Shown here: piece by piece, positions 27,324 through 35,218 of the stretch
Layout: each line of letters starts with the position of its first letter
Position numbering within the stretch: the stretch's first letter is position 1
Source of the DNA: Actomonas aquatica
Lineage (GTDB): Bacteria > Verrucomicrobiota > Verrucomicrobiia > Opitutales > Opitutaceae
Assembly (NCBI RefSeq): GCF_019679435.2
Contig: NZ_CP139781.1
Span: 4,646,001 to 4,710,000, forward strand
DNA: 64,000 nt
Reading direction: 5' to 3'
The notes under the pieces: generated by a model
Seen by the model: the letters and a program-made list of their open reading frames with translations, nothing else
Told to the model about the DNA's origin: nothing
The model's database searches: none
Program-made: the position numbers and the translations under genes

Positions 27324-28784
27324 ATGGCCTTCGCTTGTGGCATAGAGTTTTCGGATTTTGGATTTAACGCCGCGACGGTTTCCGTCGATGGCACGGCGGA
27401 AACCGCCGTCAACGAGCTCGACGGATTGTGGCCGGCTTTTGCCGCTTGGGATGGGAGCAAGCTGGTCTTCGGGCGCGCTGCCGAAGCCCAATCCCGGTTG
27501 CATCCGCGGGCGACCAGCCATGTGTTTTGGGAACACCTTTCCCTGGCTCCGTCGGACCTGCAGGGGCCACCGCGAGTGCCGGCGTATTCAGAACTTGCCT
27601 ACGCGTTCCTGAGCGAATTCTGGCGCGAAGTGGTGGAGCGGGTGGGGCAGCCGGAGCGCGTGGCGCTGGCGATGCCCGGGCAATTGATGGGCGAGTCCGG
27701 CGGCGACAATCCGGGCATGGGCATGATCCTCGCGATGGCGCGGGATCTGGGGATGCCGTTGACGAGCATCAGCGGCTTGTCCATTTCTTCGCTCAACGAT
27801 GTGGAATCCACCGCCGGACTTTCCAGCGGGCGTCTGCTTTACCTCGATTTGCACCTGCACTCCGCCGCGATGTCGCTGCTGTCGACCGATGGTGAGGGCA
27901 AGATGCTCCGCCGACGTCACCTGCGTTTACCGCGGCTAGGTTACATTCCGCTCATGCAGGGCCTTTTGCGCACGATGGGGAATCGCTTCCTCAAAGCGAC
28001 CGCCTTTGACGTGACCGCGCAGCGCGAGTTGGAGCAGGCTTTCTACGACCAGACGCGTGAGCAGTTGCTGGCGGCAAGTGGCGGCGCCGATGTGCGGTAT
28101 TCGATCTCGACTGCGACGCGGGTGCACCAGGCGGCGTTCCCACGCGAGGCGCTGCTGCGCGATCTCGCTCCGCTCGAACAGGGTTGGGCGGAAGCGGCGG
28201 TGAAGTTTCTGCGCGATGCTTCGCTTACGCCGAAGGACGTCACCGTGGTGATCAGCTCACGCGGGCGGTTGTTGCCGGGGCTCGACGACGCCTTCGGTCA
28301 ACGCGGCTTCAAACACATCACCCAGCTCAAGGTGGGTGCGGCGGCGCGAGGCGCGGCGCGATTTGCGGCGGAGTTATCGCCCTGTGCCGACGTTACGGAG
28401 GTGCCGGTGATCAACGAAGTGGCGCTCGCGCGCGGTGGTGCGGCGGGCGGAGACGGCTTGGAAATTTTGCATCTGGCGTCGCCTTATCCGATGCCGGCGC
28501 TGGCGCCGAGTCACCTGGTGGTCGACGGCTCGGCCTATTCGCTCTTTGCCCTGCCGAACACCTTGCACCGCGGACCCGACGGCGAGCTGGCCGTGCAGGC
28601 GCTGGGCCGACTCGGCGAAGTGGATGTGCGCCTCAACCGCGAAGCCGGGGAGTGGCACCTCGAAGCCCCGACGACGGGCGTGCCGCCCATCCGCGTGGGC
28701 ACGGGGGATCGCATCAAACTGCGCGCCAACGACCAGGAAGTTGAAATGATCATCGCGGCCGAACGCCGCCCGGGTGCGCTCTGA
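27324..28784 (+). CDS. Actin/Hsp70-fold (ASKHA)-like protein with degenerate nucleotide site
   Basis: This protein has 486 residues. The N-terminus FACGIEFSDFGFNAATVSVDG sits where ASKHA proteins carry DxGTTxS. GRLLYLDLHLHSAAMSLLSTDG resembles the second phosphate strand, and TVVISSRGRLLPGLDDAFGQ the adenosine-side 'hhGGxSxhP' region. Residues about 400-486 form a beta-rich tail (DVRLNREAGEWHLEAP). The key Asp and Gly positions appear altered, so ATP hydrolysis is doubtful. The family call rests on pattern, not on a search. It lies 75 bp after the channel gene and 30 bp before the first VWA gene. Confidence 0.6.
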   Translation: MAFACGIEFSDFGFNAATVSVDGTAETAVNELDGLWPAFAAWDGSKLVFGRAAEAQSRLHPRATSHVFWEHLSLAPSDLQGPPRVPAYSELAYAFLSEFWREVVERVGQPERVALAMPGQLMGESGGDNPGMGMILAMARDLGMPLTSISGLSISSLNDVESTAGLSSGRLLYLDLHLHSAAMSLLSTDGEGKMLRRRHLRLPRLGYIPLMQGLLRTMGNRFLKATAFDVTAQRELEQAFYDQTREQLLAASGGADVRYSISTATRVHQAAFPREALLRDLAPLEQGWAEAAVKFLRDASLTPKDVTVVISSRGRLLPGLDDAFGQRGFKHITQLKVGAAARGAARFAAELSPCADVTEVPVINEVALARGGAAGGDGLEILHLASPYPMPALAPSHLVVDGSAYSLFALPNTLHRGPDGELAVQALGRLGEVDVRLNREAGEWHLEAPTTGVPPIRVGTGDRIKLRANDQEVEMIIAAERRPGAL

Positions 28785-28814
28785 GGATGCTCGCGCCCGC
28801 TTTGAAAACGAACC

Positions 28815-29879
28815 ATGCCGCGTAAGCGTCGCTCCACTCCGATCTTCAGCCTCTCGTTCCTGGACTGCATCTGCTGCGGGTTCGGCGGGGTGTTGCTGTT
28901 GTTCGTGTTGGTGGCGGGCAAGCAACGCAATGCGCAGGAGCAGCAGGTGGCCAAGATCCAGGAGATGGTCGGTCGCTTCGAGTTCGACGTGAAGAGCAAG
29001 TCGGACCGTATCGAGGAACTCACCATCGATTTTCAGGAGAACGAACGTCGTCGCGAAGATTTGGAGACGCGCAACACGGTCACGATGGAGGAGCTGTCCG
29101 AGTTGGAAAAAACGCTCGCCAAGTTGATGGACAGCGAGAGTGAGCTGCAGAAGGAGCTGGAGGAGTTGCTCGCCGAAAAGGAGACGCTGGCCACGGCGGA
29201 AAAGCCCGACCCGGTGCCCATCCCCAACGTCAAGCGGCGGCAGTATCTCACCGGCTTCCAACTTGAGGGCGAATACATCCTGTTCCTCGTGCGCGCGTCC
29301 GGCTCGATGGTGGGCGACACCGTCGAGGAAGCCATCGCCATGCAGGCGAAGACCGACGACGAAAAGCGCGAGTCGAAGAAATGGCAGCGCGTGGTGAACT
29401 CGATTCGCTGGCTCATCTCGTCGCTGCCGGAGGGATCGGCTTTCCAAGTGATGACCTTTGCCGAAGAGACCAAGCCGCTGATCGACAGTTATTCGATCGA
29501 TTGGATCTCGCGCAGCGACGGCGACACGATTCGTGAGGTGCTGGACGCTCTCGGCGAAGTGGTGCCAGAGGGTGGTGCCAATCTGGAGCGCGCCTTCACC
29601 GAAATCCGCGGTCTGTCGCAGGTGCCGGATGCGCTGGTGCTGCTCACGGACGGTCTGCCGACACAGAGCGATTCCTACGGATCCGGGGAGTTTGTGACCG
29701 ATGAAGACCGTGTGCGTTTTTTCCAGGCGGCTCAGCGCGCGGCCGCGCCGGATATTCCGGTGAACACCATCCTTTATCCGCTGGAAGGCGACCCGGCCTC
29801 TCCCTTCCTGTTCTGGCAACTGGCCGACAAAACCAAGGGCGCCTTGGTGAGCCCCGCGCCGTCGTGGCCCGACATCTGA
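28815..29879 (+). CDS. TM-coiled-coil-VWA protein, MIDAS aspartate missing
   Basis: The protein has 354 residues. After a basic start comes the membrane helix FSLSFLDCICCGFGGVLLLF. Residues about 35-125 form a coiled coil (KIQEMVGRFEFDVKSKSDR, LMDSESELQKELEELLAEK). A VWA-type fold then runs from about 150 to the end. Its first strand reads YILFLVRASGSMVGD, where R160 replaces the Asp of DxSxS. The later strand ALVLLTDGLPT keeps the TDG. The topology is like MotB/TolR/ExbD, with a short cytosolic N-terminus and a large exported part. It is followed after 7 bp by a paralogous gene. Confidence 0.8.
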   Translation: MPRKRRSTPIFSLSFLDCICCGFGGVLLLFVLVAGKQRNAQEQQVAKIQEMVGRFEFDVKSKSDRIEELTIDFQENERRREDLETRNTVTMEELSELEKTLAKLMDSESELQKELEELLAEKETLATAEKPDPVPIPNVKRRQYLTGFQLEGEYILFLVRASGSMVGDTVEEAIAMQAKTDDEKRESKKWQRVVNSIRWLISSLPEGSAFQVMTFAEETKPLIDSYSIDWISRSDGDTIREVLDALGEVVPEGGANLERAFTEIRGLSQVPDALVLLTDGLPTQSDSYGSGEFVTDEDRVRFFQAAQRAAAPDIPVNTILYPLEGDPASPFLFWQLADKTKGALVSPAPSWPDI

Positions 29880-29886
29880 ACCGAGC

Positions 29887-30897
29887 ATGAGAGCACGCAA
29901 CAAACGTGACAGTGCCGACTTCGGCCTCTCCTTCCTCGACTGCATCTGCTGCGGTTTCGGAGCGATCGTGCTGCTGTTTGTCATCACGATGGGCTCGGCC
30001 AACCAGATGATCCAATCGCTGCGTGATCGGCTGCAGGAGGTGACCCAACAACGACTCTCGCGGCTGGAGCAGCTTGATGCGCAGGAGGTGGAAATTTCCC
30101 GCCGGGCCGAGATTGCCGAAGACAAGGCCGAGCAGGCCGAGCGCCGCAATACGCAGCTACGGTCCATGGTCGACGAGTTGGCCCTGCAGTTGGCCCAACT
30201 CGAAGCCGGACAGGAAGCCAAGATGGTCGAGCTCGAAAAAGAGAAGACCGAGATCGCTTCGATGCAGAAGGAGCTCGAGGTCGAGATGAACCTGCCCGAC
30301 ATCAACCTGCCGGTAGGCCTGCCGGTGGAGAGCAACTACATCGCTTTTGTCTTTGATACCTCCGGCAGTATGCGTGACACGGCGACGGAAAACCTGCATG
30401 CGGCCGCGGTGGAGAAGATCCGCAACGTCCTCGACAGTTATCCGGAGATCAAAGGCGTGCAGTTCCTCGATGCCGACGGTCGTTTTATGCTGCCGGGCAC
30501 GCCGGGCATCTGGCTCACGGATGATCCTGCGACTCGCGAAGGCGCGCTGCGGGTGCTCGCGAGCTACGCCTATTTCAGCAACTCCAATCCGGTGCCGGGC
30601 ATCTTCCGCGCGATCCGGTCGCTCTACCAACCGGACAACGAGGACATGCGCATGGCGGTCTTTGTGTTCGGCGACGAGTTCACCGGCAAAGCCGAGCCGG
30701 TGTTGCAACGGCTCGAACAGATCAATCCGCGCAAGGAGGACGGCCGCCGTCACGTATCGATCAACGCGGTGGGTTTTCCAACGGTGTTGGGCTATCCCCT
30801 CTTGGGCTCCCATACCGGCATGAAGTATGCGAACCTCATGCGTGAGGTCGCCTTCCGCCACGACGGCGCATTCATCGCGGTGCGCAACGAACGCTAG
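29887..30897 (+). CDS. Second TM-coiled-coil-VWA protein
   Basis: The protein has 336 residues and is a paralogue of the preceding gene product. The shared membrane segment is FGLSFLDCICCGFGAIVLLF, including the same CICC pair. A long coiled coil covers about 35-135 (QEVEISRRAEIAEDKAEQ). The VWA domain begins SNYIAFVFDTSGSMRD with an intact DxSxS (D157). The strand that normally ends in TDG instead reads MAVFVFGDEFTGK. Together the pair holds one complete set of metal-site motifs split over two proteins. The 3' end overlaps the convergent GNAT gene by 4 bp. Confidence 0.82.
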   Translation: MRARNKRDSADFGLSFLDCICCGFGAIVLLFVITMGSANQMIQSLRDRLQEVTQQRLSRLEQLDAQEVEISRRAEIAEDKAEQAERRNTQLRSMVDELALQLAQLEAGQEAKMVELEKEKTEIASMQKELEVEMNLPDINLPVGLPVESNYIAFVFDTSGSMRDTATENLHAAAVEKIRNVLDSYPEIKGVQFLDADGRFMLPGTPGIWLTDDPATREGALRVLASYAYFSNSNPVPGIFRAIRSLYQPDNEDMRMAVFVFGDEFTGKAEPVLQRLEQINPRKEDGRRHVSINAVGFPTVLGYPLLGSHTGMKYANLMREVAFRHDGAFIAVRNER

Positions 30898-31445
30898 TCT
30901 TTATTCTGCTCGTCGGTTTGGGGCCGATCGAGGAAGTAGACCGCGTCGTCCACCCATTCGCCGCGGATCTCAAACGCGCGCGGAATGAGAGCGTGGCGGT
31001 GAAAGCCGAGTGCGGTGCAGAGCCGGATCGACGCGGTGTTGCGCGGGTCGACCGAGGCACGCCACCGGCGCACGGACGAGTGCGCAAAGACGTGTGCGAT
31101 CAACGCGGCCATGGCTTCGCGCGCGAGGCCGGCGCCCTGATGGTCGGGGTGCAGCGCGATGCCAAACTCGGCGACGGTCGGATCCTGTGCGTCGAGCGAC
31201 AGGGCGATGTCGCCGAGGCAGGTGTCGTCGCTGCGGCGAGCGATGGCGAGTTGGAACCAGCGGCCGGGCAGGAGCACGGGAGCATCCTGCAGGGTCGCGA
31301 TGAAGGTGGCCACTTCGTCAACCGTGTCCGGCACCCAGCTCTGATAACGGGCGACCGCGGGCAGGTTGCGGCAGGCGTGAACGAAGGTCGCTTCGTCGGC
31401 GCGCAGGCGGCGCAGGTGCAGGCGTTCGGTGGTGAGCGGCAGCAT
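30894..31445 (-). CDS. GNAT acetyltransferase, RimJ/RimL-like
   Basis: The protein has 183 residues. It has the N-terminal pattern TERLHLRRLRADEA, the substrate strand CLGDIALSL, the acetyl-CoA loop ALHPDHQGAGLAREAM and the C-terminal PRNTASIRLCTALGFHRHA. This matches the ribosomal-protein/N-terminal Ala acetyltransferase branch of GNAT. Substrate is unknown. Its start lies only 2 bp downstream of the poly-Ser protein's stop, so it is the last gene of the 35.2-30.9 kb minus-strand operon. That placement may be more than chance, but a housekeeping role is equally possible. Confidence 0.85.
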   Translation of the reverse strand: MLPLTTERLHLRRLRADEATFVHACRNLPAVARYQSWVPDTVDEVATFIATLQDAPVLLPGRWFQLAIARRSDDTCLGDIALSLDAQDPTVAEFGIALHPDHQGAGLAREAMAALIAHVFAHSSVRRWRASVDPRNTASIRLCTALGFHRHALIPRAFEIRGEWVDDAVYFLDRPQTDEQNKD

Positions 31446-31447
31446 GC

Positions 31448-32611
31448 TCAGCCGCCGAGACCGAGTAGGCGTCGCAACATTTCCACTACATCAATGCTGC
31501 TGCCGGGCTTGGACTGCTGGCTCGAACTGGAGCTCGAGCTGCTGGAGGAGCTGCTCGACGAGGACGAAGAGGAAGAGGACGACGACGAACTCGAGGAACT
31601 GCTCGATGAGGAGGACGAGGACGATGAGGACGAAGACGAGCTGCTGCTATTGCTCGAGGACGGCGAGCCCATGCTGTTGGACGGTTGGCCCGGCATGGGG
31701 TTGAGCTGCGCGAGTTGCGGTTGGCCCTGACCTTGTCCTTGGCCGCTTTGTGACTGCGACTGGGAAGAGGAGGAGGATTGCGACTGGCCCTGGCCCTGGC
31801 TGCCAGACTGTTGACCCTGGCTGCCCTGTTGCTGACCCATCTGGCCGAGTTGAGCGAGCGAGCCCTGCTGGCCTTGAGAGCCCTGGCCCTGCTGTCCCAT
31901 CTGACCCTGTTGGCCGGATTGGGAGCCTTGTTGACCCTGCTGGCCGCCTTGTTGCTGACCCTGCTGGCCGCCTTGTTGCTGACCCTGCTGGCCACCGTTT
32001 ACGACCATGCTCGGCATGCCGGGCATTTGGCCCTGACCCTGGCCCTGCTGGCCTTGGCCCATGGAGGTGAGTTGGGCGAGTTCTTGGGCGTTGCCGTAGG
32101 GATCGACGCCATTGGGGTTGTCGCCCATGCCGTCGCCGCGGTCCGACTGGCCGCCGGTGCCATCGGCGCCTTCCGGGCCGCCGTTTACGACCATGCCTTG
32201 GCCACCCATGCCGCCCTGACCACCCATGCCGGGCGGGACCATGCGTGGGTCGTAGGTGTAATACACGACATCGACGATGCTGCTGCCGAGCGCGGCGTTT
32301 TTCATGACCAGCGTATTGCGCAGCTCGTGCATGCGGTTTTCGTGCTCACGCACCTCGATTTCCTCCTGCACCGGGCCGAAGAAGTAGGTGAGGTTTTCGT
32401 GACGATAGCGCACATACCAACCCTCGTCGGACAGACTCTGGTTGGTGTAATCGATGCCGGGAAATTCTTGTTTAAACTCCTCCGCGGTGAGCTCCCAGGC
32501 GGCCTCGATGGCGGAAGTGGGCAACACCATGGTGTAGGCGCGCAGCACCGAGGGCAGGGCGAGCGCGGCGCCGAGACTGAGGAGGGTAAGCAGGCGATGG
32601 GCGCGGTTCAT
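31448..32611 (-). CDS. Secreted Gln/Gly-rich protein with 43-serine tract
   Basis: The protein has 387 residues. A signal peptide (LLTLLSLGAALALPSVLRA) is followed by a folded N-terminal domain of about 100 residues (TAEEFKQEFPGIDY, GWYVRYRHENLTYFFGP). Residues about 125-310 are Gly/Gln/Met-rich, with near-identical QQGQQQGG repeats. A run of 43 consecutive Ser follows, encoded by 31520-31648. The chain ends in the amphipathic peptide SSIDVVEMLRRLLGLGG. I know no family for it. The conserved-looking ends and long flexible middle suggest a tether or extensible linker in the envelope. Confidence 0.8.
   Translation of the reverse strand: MNRAHRLLTLLSLGAALALPSVLRAYTMVLPTSAIEAAWELTAEEFKQEFPGIDYTNQSLSDEGWYVRYRHENLTYFFGPVQEEIEVREHENRMHELRNTLVMKNAALGSSIVDVVYYTYDPRMVPPGMGGQGGMGGQGMVVNGGPEGADGTGGQSDRGDGMGDNPNGVDPYGNAQELAQLTSMGQGQQGQGQGQMPGMPSMVVNGGQQGQQQGGQQGQQQGGQQGQQGSQSGQQGQMGQQGQGSQGQQGSLAQLGQMGQQQGSQGQQSGSQGQGQSQSSSSSQSQSQSGQGQGQGQPQLAQLNPMPGQPSNSMGSPSSSNSSSSSSSSSSSSSSSSSSSSSSSSSSSSSSSSSSSSSSSSSSSQQSKPGSSIDVVEMLRRLLGLGG
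31520..31648 (-). repeat. Poly-serine coding tract (43 codons)
   Basis: Every codon from 31648 down to 31520 encodes Ser, using AGC, AGT, TCG, TCC, TCT and TCA in no fixed order. It is therefore not a simple trinucleotide expansion. Confidence 0.9.
31932..31994 (-). repeat. 24 bp tandem repeat, about 2.6 copies, coding
   Basis: Units begin at 31932 and 31956, with a partial unit at 31980 (TGACCCTGCTGGCCGCCTTG and four more bases). They encode the GGQQGQQQ repeat of the Gln/Gly-rich protein. Confidence 0.85.
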
Positions 32612-32634
32612 GGGGCGGAGAGGCAGGGGAGGGG

Positions 32635-33489
32635 TTAGAGATTGGACGGGATGTCGACGCCGCGCTCGGTGCCTGAGCTGCGGTTGGCGGTCTGGTTGCC
32701 ACCGCCGGCGGACTTCACCGCCATGCGGTCCTCACCCTGTTGGGTGCCGTCGACGGCGCGATTGGCGTCGACGACCGGAATATCAGCGGTGGCGAGTTTG
32801 GCGCCTTCGTCACCGATTTGCACGGCGCCGGGTTTCTGGAGTTGGCGACCCTGGCGACCGGCGAGAGTCGGGGCTTGTTGGTCGGAGGGCGTGCCGGCCA
32901 TGCCACCGGGACCTTGTTGGCCCTGCTCGCCGGATTGTTCACCCTGCGGACCTCCGCCACCTTGGCCTTGTTGGCCTTCCTTGCCGCGATCACCCATGTC
33001 GAGGGTGGGCAGGGAGGGCAGAGAACCGCTGCCGGAGCCTCCGCCCATTTGTGGAAGCTGGGGCAGGCCGGGAATGCCGCCGGCGCCACCGCCACCCATG
33101 GAAGGCATGCCGGGGATGCCGGGCATTTGGGGGCCGGACATGCTGACTTGGGGACCGCCCATGCCATCCATCGGCGAATCGCCGCCCATGCCTTGGCCGC
33201 CGCCGCCCTGTTGTTCGCCGGGACCCGGCACGTTTTGGGTGGAGGGCTGTTGCTGGCCGGGCATCTCAAACGGTGCGATGAGGCCCTGCTCCGGGCGTTC
33301 CTCGGGCGGGTAGGCGGAGCCATCGAAAATGCTGACGTCGGGGATGGGGCCGTTGACGTTGCGATTGGCGGAGTCGGCGCCGGTGCGTAAGGCGGGGAGT
33401 TGCGTCTGGGCCAGCGCTGAGGCCGACCCGAGCAGGCCCGCCGCAACAATCAGGGCCGCGCAGCGCGGGGGGGGCTTGAGCGGGCTCAT
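32635..33489 (-). CDS. Secreted Gly/Pro/Gln-rich low-complexity protein
   Basis: The 284-residue protein starts at the ATG at 33487-33489; the longer frame to 33666 overlaps the upstream gene and is not coding-like. A signal peptide (CAALIVAAGLLGSASALAQ) leads to an extended chain with little predicted fold. It has Gly/Met/Pro-rich repeats (MPGIPGMPSMGGGGAGG), then Gly/Gln-rich ones (EGQQGQGGGGPQGEQSGE), and a somewhat more ordered C-terminus (VQIGDEGAKLATADIPVVDA). Function is unknown. It is 23 bp upstream of the poly-Ser protein gene and resembles it in composition, so both probably belong to one exported structure. Confidence 0.78.
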   Translation of the reverse strand: MSPLKPPPRCAALIVAAGLLGSASALAQTQLPALRTGADSANRNVNGPIPDVSIFDGSAYPPEERPEQGLIAPFEMPGQQQPSTQNVPGPGEQQGGGGQGMGGDSPMDGMGGPQVSMSGPQMPGIPGMPSMGGGGAGGIPGLPQLPQMGGGSGSGSLPSLPTLDMGDRGKEGQQGQGGGGPQGEQSGEQGQQGPGGMAGTPSDQQAPTLAGRQGRQLQKPGAVQIGDEGAKLATADIPVVDANRAVDGTQQGEDRMAVKSAGGGNQTANRSSGTERGVDIPSNL

Positions 33490-33544
33490 GGTGAAAGAGA
33501 GTGGGGTGATGGGGAGATGGATGGAAGTTGAAACGCGACGCGCC

Positions 33545-35218
33545 TCAGGAGTCGGCGCGCACGTTGCAGACGACCGAGACCTGATTGGTCGACATCTGTG
33601 GGCGCACGCGGAGGGTGAGCACGACGTCGCGGTAGTTTTTCCGGCGCCCGACGACCTCGTAGTCACCGGGCGGCAGAGCGACGGTCTCTTCGCGGATCTT
33701 TCCGAGCATGCGGAAGTTGGTGATACTCACCCACGTGCGGTTGTCGGAGAGGAAGGTGAGGCTGACTGGCTTGCTGTTGGTTTCCAGCGTCTCCCGGATG
33801 CGTTGCACGTCCGGGGTGATTTCCATGTAGCCGGGCTTGCTGGCCATGGCCTCGTTGAAGCGGCGGATGGCGGCTTGAAAATCGGCGATGTCGACGAGCT
33901 GCTGCGTGAGCTCGATGAGTTTCTCGTATTCGAGTTTGGCGCGCACGGTTTTGCCGACGCGGATGAGGCCTTCGATGGCTTCCTCGTGGTCGGGTTCGAG
34001 ATCAAGAAGTCGCTCGTAGGCCTCGCGGGCGGCGTCCCAATTATAGTCACGCTCGAGGTCGTAGGCCTCGGCGAGGGTGTCGAAGACTTGGGCGTCGTGA
34101 TGCTGGACGCGGGCGTTTTCGAGCGCCTCGGTGATGTCTTCGCGTTTCGGGTAAACTTCGAGCGCCTCTTCGTAGTGGGTGATGACCTCGTCCCACTTTT
34201 CGTCCTCGGCGGCGGCTTCGGCGGCGGCGACGAAGCCGTTGAACTGGGCTTCCTTCTGGTCGGCCTTGGCGCGGGCGGCACCCTGTTGGGCGACGGTGGA
34301 ATACTGGTCGAGCTCGAACGCTTCTTCGTAGGCGGCGATGGCGGTGTCGAAGTCGGCCACCTCTTCGGCGGTGGCGGCCTGAGTGAGCAGCGCGTGCACC
34401 TGTTCGATGGTCTCGGCGCGGTCGAGTCCGCGGAGAGCGGTTTCGTTGGCGCTGTCGTAAGTGAGGGCGGCGCGGAAGGAGGAGTCGGCTGCGGCGCGGT
34501 CGCCATCGGTCAGGGCTTTTTGGCCGGCGCGGATGCTGTCGGCGACAAAGGTGGATTTGCGGGTCTCGAAATCTTCGAGGGTGGATTCGGCGCGGTCGAA
34601 GGCGCCCCACGCGGCGCGGAAGGAGCCTTGCTCGAGCAGGAGACGACCTTCGCCGATGGCGGCGTAAGCCTGGTCGTAAGCGGTCGGGTCAAATTGCTTC
34701 ACGCGCTCGGCGGTGCGGAGCCGGCTGTAGAGATCGTCGTAACGCTTGTTGGCGTTCTTCTGCATCTCGACGGTCTCGGTAAACGCCTCCATCTGAGAGA
34801 TGACGGCTTCGAGCGCGGTGGAGGCCTCGGCGTAGCGCTCATCTTGAATGAGGCTTTCGGCGCTCGTGAAGGCCTTCTCGATCAAAGTGATCTCCTGCAC
34901 CAGGTTGGGGTGGTTGGCGGGCAGGCGGCGGACGCCGGCGAGGTTTTCTTTGGCCGATTCGTAGGCGAGCTCGGCGCGCCCGCGACTGATGTAGGCGGGT
35001 TCACGTTCCACCTCGGCGATGGCGGTGCCGTCGGGGTTGAGGGGCTGCTGGTTCTGGCGGACGGAGTAAAACACCGCCGCGGCCGCCACGAGCACGGCGA
35101 TGACGGCGATGGCGGCGAAGAGTTTGGTGCGGCCCGAAGTGTCGGCCTGCGCCGCGCCCTGATGGGCGGCTGGATTCCAATCAATGACCCGGTGCTTTGG
35201 GTTTGGTTTGTCGGACAT
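33545..35218 (-). CDS. Membrane-anchored TPR protein with PEGA-like C-terminus
   Basis: The protein has 557 residues. A cytosolic N-terminus of about 32 residues precedes one TM helix (LFAAIAVIAVLVAAAAVFY, about 33-51). A helical TPR array of about 400 residues follows (ADFDTAIAAYEEAFELD, EKWDEVITHYEEALEVYP, YNWDAAREAYERLLDLEP). The last 75 residues are beta-rich: VSLTFLSDNRTWVSI, VALPPGDYEVVGRRKNYRD. They resemble a PEGA-type domain. As first gene of the four-gene minus operon facing the channel/VWA genes, it looks like a scaffold that docks other components on the periplasmic side. Confidence 0.82.
   Translation of the reverse strand: MSDKPNPKHRVIDWNPAAHQGAAQADTSGRTKLFAAIAVIAVLVAAAAVFYSVRQNQQPLNPDGTAIAEVEREPAYISRGRAELAYESAKENLAGVRRLPANHPNLVQEITLIEKAFTSAESLIQDERYAEASTALEAVISQMEAFTETVEMQKNANKRYDDLYSRLRTAERVKQFDPTAYDQAYAAIGEGRLLLEQGSFRAAWGAFDRAESTLEDFETRKSTFVADSIRAGQKALTDGDRAAADSSFRAALTYDSANETALRGLDRAETIEQVHALLTQAATAEEVADFDTAIAAYEEAFELDQYSTVAQQGAARAKADQKEAQFNGFVAAAEAAAEDEKWDEVITHYEEALEVYPKREDITEALENARVQHHDAQVFDTLAEAYDLERDYNWDAAREAYERLLDLEPDHEEAIEGLIRVGKTVRAKLEYEKLIELTQQLVDIADFQAAIRRFNEAMASKPGYMEITPDVQRIRETLETNSKPVSLTFLSDNRTWVSITNFRMLGKIREETVALPPGDYEVVGRRKNYRDVVLTLRVRPQMSTNQVSVVCNVRADS

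Noticed and set aside
26388..30897. Assignment to the Zorya anti-phage system
   Set aside because: There is a MotA/TolQ-like subunit, but no OmpA-domain ZorB, no ZorC and no helicase ZorD or nuclease ZorE nearby.
30918..31730. Plus-strand frame ending in a long Asp/Glu/Leu run
   Set aside because: It is the reverse complement of the poly-Ser tract and the GNAT gene, both of which have better coding evidence.
31932..31994. Direct repeats considered as a CRISPR array
   Set aside because: Units are contiguous 24-mers without spacers and encode an in-frame GQ-rich repeat.
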